The notes below the pieces were generated by a model, which was given only the letters and a program-made list of their open reading frames with translations, did no database searches and had not been told where the DNA came from. This document shows, piece by piece, positions 1-8,856 of a stretch of DNA of 64,000 bases. The DNA lies in NCBI RefSeq assembly GCF_009725205.1, contig NZ_WNZY01000009.1, positions 1-64,000 on the forward strand. Reading direction: 5' to 3'. A program made the translations under genes and the position numbers. Numbering within the stretch: position 1 is the stretch's first letter; every line of letters starts with the position of its first letter. This DNA comes from Paenibacillus timonensis (GTDB lineage: Bacteria > Bacillota > Bacilli > Paenibacillales > Paenibacillaceae).

Positions 1-792
1 CCCGGATACTCCTATACCTTTGAAGGGAAGAAAGTGGCCGATACGCGGATTAAACACCTGATTATGAAGCTGCTGGAAAGTGAGGAATCCGTCTATGGAT
101 ACCGGAAACTCACGATTGCCTTACGCCGGCAGCATCATCTTAAGATTAACAAGAAGAAGGTGTACAGGCTCTGTAAGGAGCTCGATATCCTAGGCAAGCC
201 GGTAAAACCTAAACAGTCTTATCCACGCCGTCTCGCAAACAATATGGAGGTTACAGGACCAAACCAGCTGTGGCAGATAGATATTAAATATGGCTATATC
301 GCCGGCCTGGAACGTTACTTTTATACCGCAAGTATTATCGATGTCTACGACCGTAATGTGGTTGGACAATACCGCGGCAAGGAGTCCAAGACGAAGGATC
401 TGCTTACCACACTACACAAGGCCCTCTTAAAAAGAGGCGTGTACACCCAAGAAACGCCGCTGGTTGTTCGTACCGACAATGGCCCGCAGTTCAAGAGCCA
501 CAAGTTTAGAGAGTTTTTCGAGAACAACAAAGAGTTACTGATCCATGAAAGAACACCGAACCGAACTCCGAACAAAAATGCGTACATTGAGTCATTTCAC
601 AGTATCTTGGAGCGTGAGTGTTTCAAGCGGCATATCTTTATGAGTTTTGAAGAAGCATTCGATGTTCTTGACCAATTCATGGACTTTTACAATAACCGCC
701 GAATTCACATGAGTTTATATGGCTACTCTCCCGCTGAATTTGCAGTGAAACTGGAGAGAAACGAAGTAAACGCGTTTAGAATCGCCGTATAG
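1..792 (+). CDS. IS3-family transposase (OrfB), 5' end cut by window
   Basis: DDE integrase-type transposase that catalyses strand cutting and transfer of an insertion sequence. The frame is already open at base 1 (PGYSYTFEGKK...) and a GTG at 34 is only the first possible internal start, so the true 5' end and any OrfA lie outside the window. Counting from that GTG, the catalytic triad is visible: D83 in WQIDIK, D148 in RTDNGPQF and E186 in NAYIESFHS. An HTH_21-like segment (ESVYGYRKL) precedes the rve core, and the C-terminal NNRRIHMSLYGYSPAEF is typical of IS3 OrfB. The visible part has no frameshift, so this copy may be active. It lies directly downstream of the EPS operon end. Confidence 0.93.
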   Translation, partial: PGYSYTFEGKKVADTRIKHLIMKLLESEESVYGYRKLTIALRRQHHLKINKKKVYRLCKELDILGKPVKPKQSYPRRLANNMEVTGPNQLWQIDIKYGYIAGLERYFYTASIIDVYDRNVVGQYRGKESKTKDLLTTLHKALLKRGVYTQETPLVVRTDNGPQFKSHKFREFFENNKELLIHERTPNRTPNKNAYIESFHSILERECFKRHIFMSFEEAFDVLDQFMDFYNNRRIHMSLYGYSPAEFAVKLERNEVNAFRIAV

Positions 793-872
793 TTGAGCCG
801 AACTAAGGTTTGATCCTAAAGTGTCCAATATTCGGGGGCCTGGCCGATTTCAGACGCTAAACTGCTTAAAAA

Positions 873-907
873 CCCCAGAATGTTGACATTAGTACAACAT
901 TCTGGGG
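873..907 (-). terminator. Rho-independent terminator for the EPS operon
   Basis: Perfect 13-bp inverted repeat (CCCCAGAATGTTG / CAACATTCTGGGG) with a 9-nt loop. Read on the minus strand it is followed by TTTTTAAG. It lies 246 bp beyond the stop of the last EPS gene. Its stem contains the TGTTG-N9-CAACA motif that recurs at 933 and 984. Confidence 0.7.
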
Positions 908-1002
908 TCATTTTACCTGTGGCGCTCTAATTTGTTGTACTTTATGCAACATTTCGGCCATTCGTCTCTAGTACCGAATAAATTGTTGCACAAAATACAA
1001 CA
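881..1002. repeat. Three phased copies of TGTTG-N9-CAACA
   Basis: Copies at 881-899, 933-951 and 984-1002 share TGTTG, exactly nine variable bases and CAACA, each followed by TT(T)C. Start-to-start spacing is 52 and 51 bp, close to five helical turns. A fourth copy lies at 48995-49013. Function unknown. Confidence 0.75.
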
Positions 1003-1152
1003 TTTCCCAGGCAGGCACAGGTGGGATAAGATCCATTTAGTTTAACGCGGCCAAGGTGGAGGAATGCGTGAGGAGAAATGCGATCGCGAACTATGGGCTG
1101 TGGACTGTGGGCTGAGACGTTTAACCTCCTATTGGTGAAGGTACCAGGCAAG

Positions 1153-2631
1153 CTAAGATGGCGGCGAGCTTGTCGTCGATGCCATCGTTGTGGCCGTAGC
1201 CGTCCCGCTGGATGCGGATGCGGGTGAAACGGCAACAGCCGTACTTAACGATGTCGCTGCCATCTCCGTCCCTCCGACTGCCTCCACACCCTTGGCCTGC
1301 TCTCGCTGGACTACAACCCGGATCGTCTGGAACAGGATCTTCAGATCGAGCAGCAGCGAATATCTTTTGATGTACATCAGGTCGTAACGGAGCTTGTCGG
1401 AGGGCGTGGTTGCATACCCCGCCATCACTTGGGCATATCCGGTTAACCCCGGCTTCACCATCAGGCGGTAGGTGTAATGCGGCAGCTCCTCCTTGAAGCG
1501 GTTAATAAAGAACGCCCGCTCCGGCCGAGGTCCGACCAAGCTCATTTGACCCAGAAGCACGTTAAACAGCTGAGGCAGTTCATCGATACGGGTGGCGCGG
1601 ATCCATTGCCCCAGCCGGGTTACCCGTGTGTCATTCCGCCCGGCCAGCACGGGTCCGGTTCCAGTTTCCGCCCCATCCACCATGCTGCGAAACTTGTACA
1701 GCGGAAACGGTTTTTCTTGCAATCCGATGCGCTCCTGCACATACAACGCCTTCCCCCGGGACGTCAGCGGGATCAGGACGAACATCACCAACATGACAGG
1801 AGACGCCATAAGCAGCAGCAGCGAAGACACCGCAAGATCTAGCAAACGCTTAAACACCCGCTCCGGCAGCGTCAACTGCGGCGGCATAAGCGAGTAAACA
1901 AGCAAATCGCCAATTTGCTGCGGTTCGGCGTCGGCCAGATAGAGCTCGTAAAAATCAGGAACGATGACCACTTCCATATTCCGTCGCCCCGCGTTCCGAG
2001 CCCACTCCGCCTTCATTTCGGGGGTGAGCCCTGGCCCGATGAGCAGCGTCTCCATCCCCTCCCACGCTTGCTCTGGCAGCGCTGCACCCATCCCGGGGCC
2101 CTCCTCGCGAACGATCCGTTCAACACGGAACCACGGCTTACCCTGCTCCAGCATAATGCGAAGCACCTCATCGTCCGGAGCCTCATTGCTGATGACAGCT
2201 AGTGTCTTTTTGCGACTAACCCCCTTGCTCTGAATATAAAACAACAGGAGGCGCAGTCCGAACGACAGCAGCAGTTGGGCCGCAAATGCGTAGAGAAGCA
2301 GGCTGGGGGTTAAACTGAACAGGTTGCTCGCATACCCAAATACGATGAGTTCCGCGGCAACAAATAACTGCGCCAGCAGTAAGTTCCACAGGAATTGCAC
2401 CGGCTTCCGCCGTCCCGCCAAATCATATAGGTTAAAAAAATAATACGTCATCACCGTAAACATCCCCAGCCAAGGCGCGCTGCGGAACCGACTATCCCCC
2501 AGAACGGCGGGCGAGTGCAAATCCTCCTGCGGCAGCAGCGCGGCTGCAAGCCGGTAGCTGGCATAGATCACCAGGAGATCAAGCAGCAAGAGAACCGCCT
2601 TCATCCCGTTATTCCGATAAAGCTTGATCAT
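1153..2631 (-). CDS. Priming polyprenyl-phosphate sugar-phosphate transferase
   Basis: Transfers the first sugar-1-phosphate from a UDP-sugar to undecaprenyl phosphate at the cytoplasmic membrane, starting the EPS repeat unit. The N-terminal third has about four hydrophobic segments (roughly 11-31, 53-71, 81-101, 108-134), then a soluble linker. Residues 258-445 form the bacterial sugar-transferase domain: membrane re-entry helix 265-290, YKFRSMV, the IDELPQL catalytic Asp-Glu (D350/E351), SLVGPRPE and VKPGLTGYAQV. The family normally ends just after RVV; here about 40 extra Ser/Thr/Ala-rich residues follow (452-492). The start overlaps the preceding glycosyltransferase stop by 23 bp, indicating co-translation. 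It is the last gene of the operon, a common place for this step. Confidence 0.92.
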   Translation of the reverse strand: MIKLYRNNGMKAVLLLLDLLVIYASYRLAAALLPQEDLHSPAVLGDSRFRSAPWLGMFTVMTYYFFNLYDLAGRRKPVQFLWNLLLAQLFVAAELIVFGYASNLFSLTPSLLLYAFAAQLLLSFGLRLLLFYIQSKGVSRKKTLAVISNEAPDDEVLRIMLEQGKPWFRVERIVREEGPGMGAALPEQAWEGMETLLIGPGLTPEMKAEWARNAGRRNMEVVIVPDFYELYLADAEPQQIGDLLVYSLMPPQLTLPERVFKRLLDLAVSSLLLLMASPVMLVMFVLIPLTSRGKALYVQERIGLQEKPFPLYKFRSMVDGAETGTGPVLAGRNDTRVTRLGQWIRATRIDELPQLFNVLLGQMSLVGPRPERAFFINRFKEELPHYTYRLMVKPGLTGYAQVMAGYATTPSDKLRYDLMYIKRYSLLLDLKILFQTIRVVVQREQAKGVEAVGGTEMAATSLSTAVAVSPASASSGTATATTMASTTSSPPS

Positions 2632-3823
2632 AAGCTTCCCCCTCCTCCGCTTCCCCCAGGTGCGGCCGTACCCTGCGAGCTTCCGCTCGCTCCATCAACC
2701 CAAGCCCCGCATAGACCGCCGTCAAATCGCGGCGAATCCGCTCCAGATCGTACAGCCCCGCCAGCTTGCGGCTGTACTCGCCCATTCGCCTCCGCAGCCC
2801 GGCGTCCTGCTGCAGCCGCTCGAGTGCAGCGGCGGCCGCCGACACGTCCCCGACCGGCACGAGGTACCCGTTGCGGCCGGGGACAACGAGGTCGCGGCTG
2901 CCCCGTACCTCCGTCGCCACCAGCGGCTTGCCTGCGGCCAGTCCCTCCAGCAGCGCCTTGGGCAGACCCTCCCGCCTTGACAGGAGCGCTACGGCGTCGG
3001 CGGCTTGCAGCAGCAGCGGCACATCGCGGCGGTATCCGAGGAAGCGCACCGCCTGTGCTGCGCCGGACTCCGCGGCGAGCTGTCGGCAGCGCGCTTCCTC
3101 CCCACCAATTCCCGCCAGCAGCAACACGGCGGGGAGGCCCCGACGGCGAAGCTCAGCGATGGCTCCAATCAGCTGACCCTGATTTTTGTTGCGGTTCAGC
3201 TCGGCGACGCAAAGCACGGCAAAATCGTCTGGGGCCAAACCCAATTCGCGGCGCAGCCGCTCGCGTTCTCCGACCTCCAAGGCCGAGTGCAGCAGCAGGT
3301 CGACGCCGACCCCAGGGACGTAAACCGATCGGCCGCGCACCGGAAAAGCAGACGCCTGTCGTTCATCCTCCCGATTGATCGTGACAAGAACATCGGTCCA
3401 CCGGGACAGGAATCGCTCTAGCGGATAATACAGCAGCCGGTTACGCCAAGGAGCCCCGGCAAAGAAATGAAAACCGTGCGCGGTATATACGACTTTGGGA
3501 AAGGGTTGACCCGTCAGCCGAGCGGCCAGCCGGCAGACCACACTCGCATTAGGCGTATGCACATGAATCAGGTCGTACCGCTCCCGCTTCAACCAGCCGA
3601 TGAGCTCCCACAGCGCCCGGAGGTTACCGGGAGCGAGCGGGTTACGGCTAAAGGGCAGATCTCGGCACTCGAACCCCGCATGGTCCACATCCGCCCGGCC
3701 ATGATCCGGGGCGGCGTAGGCATGAACCGTAAACCCGGCATCCCGGAGGTCGCTCATAAAAGGAAGGTGGAACGCCGCCAAATGGGCGTAGACCGTTGCG
3801 ACATAGGCTGCTTTTCGCGTCAT
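2609..3823 (-). CDS. Glycosyltransferase family 4 (EpsD-like)
   Basis: GT-B fold retaining glycosyltransferase that adds one sugar to the lipid-linked EPS repeat. The N-terminal acceptor half has the YTAHGFHFF motif seen in EpsD/CapM-type enzymes. The donor-binding half has LCVAELNRNKNQ and the EX7E-type region REGLPKALLEGLAAGKP. The 404-residue length is usual. Sugar specificity cannot be read from the sequence. The start overlaps the upstream glycosyltransferase stop by 4 bp. Confidence 0.9.
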   Translation of the reverse strand: MTRKAAYVATVYAHLAAFHLPFMSDLRDAGFTVHAYAAPDHGRADVDHAGFECRDLPFSRNPLAPGNLRALWELIGWLKRERYDLIHVHTPNASVVCRLAARLTGQPFPKVVYTAHGFHFFAGAPWRNRLLYYPLERFLSRWTDVLVTINREDERQASAFPVRGRSVYVPGVGVDLLLHSALEVGERERLRRELGLAPDDFAVLCVAELNRNKNQGQLIGAIAELRRRGLPAVLLLAGIGGEEARCRQLAAESGAAQAVRFLGYRRDVPLLLQAADAVALLSRREGLPKALLEGLAAGKPLVATEVRGSRDLVVPGRNGYLVPVGDVSAAAAALERLQQDAGLRRRMGEYSRKLAGLYDLERIRRDLTAVYAGLGLMERAEARRVRPHLGEAEEGEAYDQALSE

Positions 3824-5007
3824 CCCTCATGCGCCTCCTTCGGCAGGGCCCGGGATGCCGGAAGCTTCCGGCCGGACGCCTGCTCGTAAAGCTCGATCCA
3901 CTTCCCGGCGACGCGGGACATCTCATAGTTTGCCGCGGCATGCTCCCACCCGCGCTGCCCCATGGTTCCCCGCTCTTCCTGCGGCAGAGCCATGACCCGT
4001 TCCATCGCACGAGCCAGCACTACCGGATCCTCCGGCGGTACGAGGTAGCCGTTCACGCCGTCCAGCACCACCTCGGCGTTGCCGCCCACCGCAGTTGCGA
4101 CAATCGGAAGTCGCCCGGCGCAGGCCTCCAACAGCACGATCGGGAGGCCTTCCCATTTGGAGGAGAGCACGAATCCGTCGGCCGCATGCAGCAGTGCCGG
4201 CATATCCGTACGGATCCCGAGGAACCGTATGCTGTTTGACAATCCCAGCTCAGCGGCCTGTCTTTCAATATGCGGACGTTCCGGCCCGATCCCGGCGATC
4301 CAGAGCATGCTATTCGGGAAGCTCCTCCGTGCGTCGGCAAAGGCGTGCAGCATGGCGGGGTAATCTTTTTCGGGAACGAAGCGTCCGGCTGCCAGCCAGA
4401 TAAATGGGCTTGGACCGTCAACGGCCGGCTGACCTTCCCCCTCCCCCGTCATTCCCAGCTCGGCTCGCAGTTGCAGGCGCCCCCGCTCGTCCCCACCAAA
4501 ACGGCTGAGATCGATACCGTTCTCCATCAACCGAATTTTGCGGGCCGGAGCAATCCGGCGTTCGGTATAACCGCGCACAGCTTCCCGGCTGACATTGGTC
4601 AGCAAATCGCCCAGCGGCTCAGTCATTCGATACAGCAACTCCCGCCGCCAGCCTCCCTCATTTACGTTGTGGGCGGTGCAAACCAAGTAGGGAATGCGCA
4701 CGAACAACCGCGTGACGCGAGCCAAAATATTCGCGTGCACCAGATGGCTGTGGACCACGTCGGGCCTCGTTCGCCGAATGATACTGGCCAAGCGAACTAT
4801 GGCTCGGGGGTCCGGCACGCCCTTCTTCATGCCGAGGCTGACGACATCGACCCCCAGTTTCCCAAGCTCCTCTAAGTACGCGACCGGGGGGATCATCGTC
4901 ACCAGACGGACCTCGCAGCCTCTGGCCCGTAGCTCGCGGCACAGCAGCAGCACCTGATTTTCCGCCCCCGCGTAATCAAAACCGGTGATCAAAAACAAGA
5001 GCTTCAT
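3820..5007 (-). CDS. Glycosyltransferase family 4 (EpsF-like)
   Basis: Second GT-B glycosyltransferase of the EPS operon. The N-terminus FLITGFDYAGAENQV is the typical start of this family. HSHLVHANI lies in the acceptor domain, and AAGRFVPEKDYP plus WEGLPIVLLEACAGRLP form the nucleotide-sugar site. It overlaps the polymerase gene upstream by 32 bp and the next glycosyltransferase by 4 bp. Donor and acceptor are unknown. Confidence 0.9.
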   Translation of the reverse strand: MKLLFLITGFDYAGAENQVLLLCRELRARGCEVRLVTMIPPVAYLEELGKLGVDVVSLGMKKGVPDPRAIVRLASIIRRTRPDVVHSHLVHANILARVTRLFVRIPYLVCTAHNVNEGGWRRELLYRMTEPLGDLLTNVSREAVRGYTERRIAPARKIRLMENGIDLSRFGGDERGRLQLRAELGMTGEGEGQPAVDGPSPFIWLAAGRFVPEKDYPAMLHAFADARRSFPNSMLWIAGIGPERPHIERQAAELGLSNSIRFLGIRTDMPALLHAADGFVLSSKWEGLPIVLLEACAGRLPIVATAVGGNAEVVLDGVNGYLVPPEDPVVLARAMERVMALPQEERGTMGQRGWEHAAANYEMSRVAGKWIELYEQASGRKLPASRALPKEAHEG

Positions 5008-6259
5008 GTTTCATTCCCACTCCTTCCTGTTGCTTTGCTGGCAGCAGCGCCAAAGCTGTCATGGCCATCACTACATATTCATAGTTGAAGCCGAAGTCCC
5101 CGCTAGCCAAGGCGTAACCGATCGACTGAACCAGCAGGATGGCCAGCACTGGCGTGCGCTGAATAGCGGCCCACAAGGAGAACAACACGGCGAACGTCCA
5201 CAACGTCAGACCCGCAAATCCCCCTTCCGCAGCGATCTCCAACACCAAATTATGCGGAAAATCCCGAGCTAAAGGCGGCGTCACGCTACCTAACCCGGCG
5301 CCGAGAAACGGGGAGGACTCCAGCTTCTCCAAAGCTCTCGTCTGCAAATCTAACCGGCCGATATAATTGTCGTCGCCCTGCAGCTGGTTCCGGTCGAACA
5401 GGACCATAAACCGGCTGCTCTCCACCCAAACCGCCAGTTGCTCCGCATAAGCCGATGCGATCCCGCCTGCGATAATCAACAGGAAGAGCAAGGGCATAGC
5501 CAAGCGAGTCAACTTTCCAAGCTTACGCTCCCGAAATTTGCGAATAAACCATAGGCCGAAATACAGCGCGTTGGCGAGCAAGAAAGCAGCTAGCGGTCCC
5601 CTTGACTGCGTGGCTAAAGCCGAAGCCACTGCCGCCCCCAGGGACAGTAGCCTGACCGGCAACGGAATTCGCGGAGCCCATAGACAGACCGTCGCCGTGA
5701 TCAGCGAGGTTCGAGCGTTAAAAATCGGATTCCCGCCGGGAAGCGTTAATCGGCCTGGATATTCCTCGCTATACTCGCCAAGCAGTAAGTGTAAGATCGC
5801 ATAAGCCATCCCCGCCAAAGCAACAACGGTCCAGGAAAATCGCCCGTACTTTCGATAGATGAGATAGACATACAACGCCGGAATCACTCCGTGCGCCAAT
5901 AGAATGACTTCCTTCATGATTCCATTCGACTCCGCCGGGGCCCAAGTGAGCGAAATCAAGGCATAGGCCAGAAAAATTCCCCATAGCCAAATCCCTTGAT
6001 CCCGCAACGTTTCGAGCACGATGGACGGTTTGAGCAGCAAAGCAACGCCTACGGGCAGCAGCGGTGCCCCGATTAACAGGACTAACGATTCGCCGGGAAT
6101 GGCCAATTTATAGAAATAGGCAAAGAAATCAAAGTAGATGCAAAACGCAAACAGGTAGGCGGCGTCTACCTTCATTTTTAGCGACAGCAGGCATTGGAGA
6201 GTGAAAAATACAACTGTCGCAACAAGTAACGCCACCCATACTAAGCTGATCTCCGTCAT
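4976..6259 (-). CDS. O-antigen ligase/Wzy-type EPS polymerase
   Basis: Polytopic membrane protein that should join flipped repeat units into polymer on the outer face of the membrane. It has about eleven to twelve hydrophobic segments and the Wzy_C region, with a large outside loop around ESSPFLGAGLGSVTPP and PHNLVLEIAAEGG. The reading frame extends 40 codons further upstream, but that part overlaps the preceding gene and has poor composition. The ATG at 6259 (MTEISLVW) has GAGGGAA before it and overlaps the upstream stop in ATGA fashion, so it was chosen; length 427 residues. A role as ligase instead of polymerase cannot be excluded, but the Wzx flippase in the same operon favours polymerase. 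Confidence 0.87.
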   Translation of the reverse strand: MTEISLVWVALLVATVVFFTLQCLLSLKMKVDAAYLFAFCIYFDFFAYFYKLAIPGESLVLLIGAPLLPVGVALLLKPSIVLETLRDQGIWLWGIFLAYALISLTWAPAESNGIMKEVILLAHGVIPALYVYLIYRKYGRFSWTVVALAGMAYAILHLLLGEYSEEYPGRLTLPGGNPIFNARTSLITATVCLWAPRIPLPVRLLSLGAAVASALATQSRGPLAAFLLANALYFGLWFIRKFRERKLGKLTRLAMPLLFLLIIAGGIASAYAEQLAVWVESSRFMVLFDRNQLQGDDNYIGRLDLQTRALEKLESSPFLGAGLGSVTPPLARDFPHNLVLEIAAEGGFAGLTLWTFAVLFSLWAAIQRTPVLAILLVQSIGYALASGDFGFNYEYVVMAMTALALLPAKQQEGVGMKHEALVFDHRF

Positions 6260-7392
6260 GATCCGTTCCCTCTTTCCCTCTCTCCAGCAATACGCCGCAT
6301 ATAGGCCACACGAGCCGCCTCCTTGACGGTGACGTCCAAATGACGCACATGCTCCCGACTCACCCGCCGCCCGCGCCACTCACGGGCAAATCGCTCTATG
6401 GCGGAGAGATGGCGAATCCCGTTCTCCGGCTCTCCCGGCAGCTGGAGAAAGAACGGCACCGGCTCCGGAAAATCCGTCTCACGGTAAGCGGCGATGACCG
6501 GTAAGCCGTTGGCCAAATATTCGCGAACCTTCAGCGGCGAAGCCTCCTCCATGCCTTTTCGATACAACGCCAGCGTGCCGATGGCGAGATCGGCACGGTC
6601 GAGCAATGTCTGATAACGATCGCGCGTCAGTTGACCGTGGAACACCATATTCGCCGGGGCCTGCAGTTTGGCTGTCTCCAACTCCGTGCGCTCCGGCCCG
6701 ATGATGTCGAACCACCAGTCCGGTTTCGCCGCAGCCAACCGGGCGATCTCATCCAAACCCTGCCAAGCCTGGCCTGGCGAGCTGATGAACACGAATCGGA
6801 CAGGTTCCTCGCTCGCGGAGGTGTCCGCATCCTTCGAAGCAGTCACCTCCGCAAACTGATCCAACGGGATACCGTTGCCGATGACCGCGTAACTTTTGGC
6901 GTATCGACGGAAGCCGTCGGCTTCGGCCAGCTCGCCGCTAACGAAGACGAAGCCCCCTGCAGCCGCCAGCACAAGTCGGCGTGTCAACAAGTGGTAGAAG
7001 CGGCGGAGTCTCAAGACTCCTCCTTCCAATGCCAGCTCAGCCACATCGTTCGTGTTGATCTCGAGTACGGAGGGATAATCGCGGAGCAGCCGGGGCAGAG
7101 AAGGATAAAACAAGTCGAAGCGATGGTAGATGACATCCGGATTCCAAGCCCGCACCTGGGCAGTCAACGCCTTAAAGCGAGGGGAACGGCCCAGCCAGCC
7201 GCGGTACTCCTCACGGAATACCGGCAGCCCGCCGGTTTCTGCCTCCGTCCACGCAGCAGCGGTTCCGCGGCTGAACAGAAACAACGCCGCTTCATGCCCT
7301 AACGCTTGCCAGCTAAGGGCTTGGCTGATGATTTTTTTGAACACACCGCTCTCCGGCCCTTCGTTCCAATGAATCAGATAGGCAATTCTCAC
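6256..7392 (-). CDS. Glycosyltransferase family 4
   Basis: Third GT4-type glycosyltransferase of the EPS operon, 378 residues. It begins MRIAYLIHWNEGPESGV. The C-terminal donor domain shows VFISSPGQAWQG and LKVREYLANGLPVIAAYRE in place of the more usual EGxxxxxLEA pattern, so it is a more divergent member. Stop and start overlap by 4 bp with the neighbours on both sides, indicating tight translational coupling. Specificity unknown. Confidence 0.87.
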   Translation of the reverse strand: MRIAYLIHWNEGPESGVFKKIISQALSWQALGHEAALFLFSRGTAAAWTEAETGGLPVFREEYRGWLGRSPRFKALTAQVRAWNPDVIYHRFDLFYPSLPRLLRDYPSVLEINTNDVAELALEGGVLRLRRFYHLLTRRLVLAAAGGFVFVSGELAEADGFRRYAKSYAVIGNGIPLDQFAEVTASKDADTSASEEPVRFVFISSPGQAWQGLDEIARLAAAKPDWWFDIIGPERTELETAKLQAPANMVFHGQLTRDRYQTLLDRADLAIGTLALYRKGMEEASPLKVREYLANGLPVIAAYRETDFPEPVPFFLQLPGEPENGIRHLSAIERFAREWRGRRVSREHVRHLDVTVKEAARVAYMRRIAGERERGNGS

Positions 7393-8852
7393 GACTTCTC
7401 CCCCTTGCGGCTGTTAGGCCCCAGCAGTTCCAACACCAATCTTCGGTAAACGGATCGGTCCGACGATTTCACGAGCTGGCTGTTGTGCCATAACAGGGTG
7501 AAATCGCCGTTATACTTTCGACATTCCAGGTATAGATCGCGGATCGTTTCATAGGCTTGCTCGGGGCCTAGCCCCATATACTCCGGGTGCAGGATCGTCT
7601 GATCCATCACGATCAACGGACGCTCCCGAAGCGCCAGCTCCCGGCGGGTCTTCAGGTTAAAGACCGGGAATTCGTAGCAGACACCGCAGCGGAAGCCCGC
7701 GCGATCCGCATAGCTAAGCGTACTGTCGTAGTCCAGCCCGGCATCCTCCCAGAACTGCCATGTATCCGGCGCCCGCCATCGCAAATAATGCTGCCGCCCC
7801 CCCCACACCGCCTGGCGGATTCCATTGTCCTCTGCAATCTGTCGCAGTTTCTCATATTGTCTGCGGATGCGCACAGGGTTCAAAAACGTGTGGTAGCCTG
7901 GATGCAGTCCGATCTCATGCCCCCGTGCATGAATCTCCTGCAGGAGACGTTGAATCACAGGGTCGTCGATGGAGTAATTCCCATCCAAACCGGATTTCGC
8001 CCTATGCTCTTCGGTAATGAAAAAAAAGGCGCTGCGAAGTCCGGCTTCTTCACTTAGTTCCATCAACCAGTCAAACGTGTTGTACGGATCCCGGTCCAAC
8101 GCGCGCCGGGATCGAAGGATTATTCCGGCTTTCTTGCGGGCGGACTCAAAATCCCGACGGCGAAGGGCGTCCATCAGAATGTCGCGAATCATACGCAGCC
8201 GGCTGCGGCCATAAACGTAAAATGGATAATCCACGTCATGGCTGAGGTAGACGGATGCCTCCCGCTTCCTGCGAGCCAGTTCCGGCCAAAGCTTATGCAA
8301 CAATTCCCACAACAGCTCCACATACTCGTTGACGATCGGGCGATGCAAGAAGGACTCGCGACAAGCCAGAGAGCGCCGTCCCGGAAACCGACCATGCCGG
8401 TCACGCTCCCGAAACGCAACCTCCTCATACCTTGTCAGCATAAACAAGCCGCTGCCAAATACATCGAGACCGAGATAGAACCCTGCCTCGCCCTCTTCGC
8501 CAAGCGTCTCGAGGTAGCGGCCGGCGCGGCCCCTCTTCCCAAAGATGACCGGTAACGGTTTCTCCTCGGGTCCTTTCGCAGGCGGCGTAAACCGATCCAA
8601 CGGCTGTTTCGGTAAGGAGGCAGGAGTGAGCCACAAATGGTCGGGTGTTTGCAGCAGCACGTCCGGCATGCGGAGCCTGCGGACCGGAGCATCTCCCCGT
8701 TCCACCGTGGCTTCCGAAGTCAGTGCCAACTCGACATGTTCCCCATCTCTATATGCGATGGTATAGTCCAGACCAAGAAACTCGCCCAGGATCACGCGGT
8801 AGATGTACTCTCTCTCGGCGGCCCTTGCTGGAGGTGAATAAATCGTCAGCAT
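7389..8852 (-). CDS. Polysaccharide deacetylase-like protein with long N-terminal domain
   Basis: The C-terminal half is a NodB-type barrel: SHDVDYP carries a D206/D208 pair and GHEIGLHPGYH carries H317 and H321, matching the metal-binding Asp-His-His set. The first 200 residues form a separate, unassigned domain and no signal peptide is visible, so it may act on lipid-linked or nucleotide-linked sugars in the cytoplasm. It sits between the flippase and a glycosyltransferase in the EPS operon, which suggests N-deacetylation of an amino sugar in the repeat unit. The exact substrate is not determinable. Confidence 0.8.
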   Translation of the reverse strand: MLTIYSPPARAAEREYIYRVILGEFLGLDYTIAYRDGEHVELALTSEATVERGDAPVRRLRMPDVLLQTPDHLWLTPASLPKQPLDRFTPPAKGPEEKPLPVIFGKRGRAGRYLETLGEEGEAGFYLGLDVFGSGLFMLTRYEEVAFRERDRHGRFPGRRSLACRESFLHRPIVNEYVELLWELLHKLWPELARRKREASVYLSHDVDYPFYVYGRSRLRMIRDILMDALRRRDFESARKKAGIILRSRRALDRDPYNTFDWLMELSEEAGLRSAFFFITEEHRAKSGLDGNYSIDDPVIQRLLQEIHARGHEIGLHPGYHTFLNPVRIRRQYEKLRQIAEDNGIRQAVWGGRQHYLRWRAPDTWQFWEDAGLDYDSTLSYADRAGFRCGVCYEFPVFNLKTRRELALRERPLIVMDQTILHPEYMGLGPEQAYETIRDLYLECRKYNGDFTLLWHNSQLVKSSDRSVYRRLVLELLGPNSRKGEKS

Positions 8853-8856
8853 CCCG

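Larger units (their letters stand above)
793..1152. other. Intergenic region with IS end, hairpin and repeated palindromes
   Basis: This 360-bp gap between the transposase stop and the last EPS gene holds no credible gene. The segment around 810-840 (AAAGTGTCCAATATTCGGGGG) is probably the right end of the insertion sequence, but without the left end the terminal repeat cannot be confirmed. It is followed by a strong hairpin (873-907) and by three copies of TGTTG-N9-CAACA at 881-899, 933-951 and 984-1002. Confidence 0.6.

Noticed and set aside
942-1235. 97-codon minus-strand frame at the EPS/IS junction
   Set aside because: Overlaps the priming transferase end in another frame and two palindromes; Pro/His/Arg-rich with no RBS.
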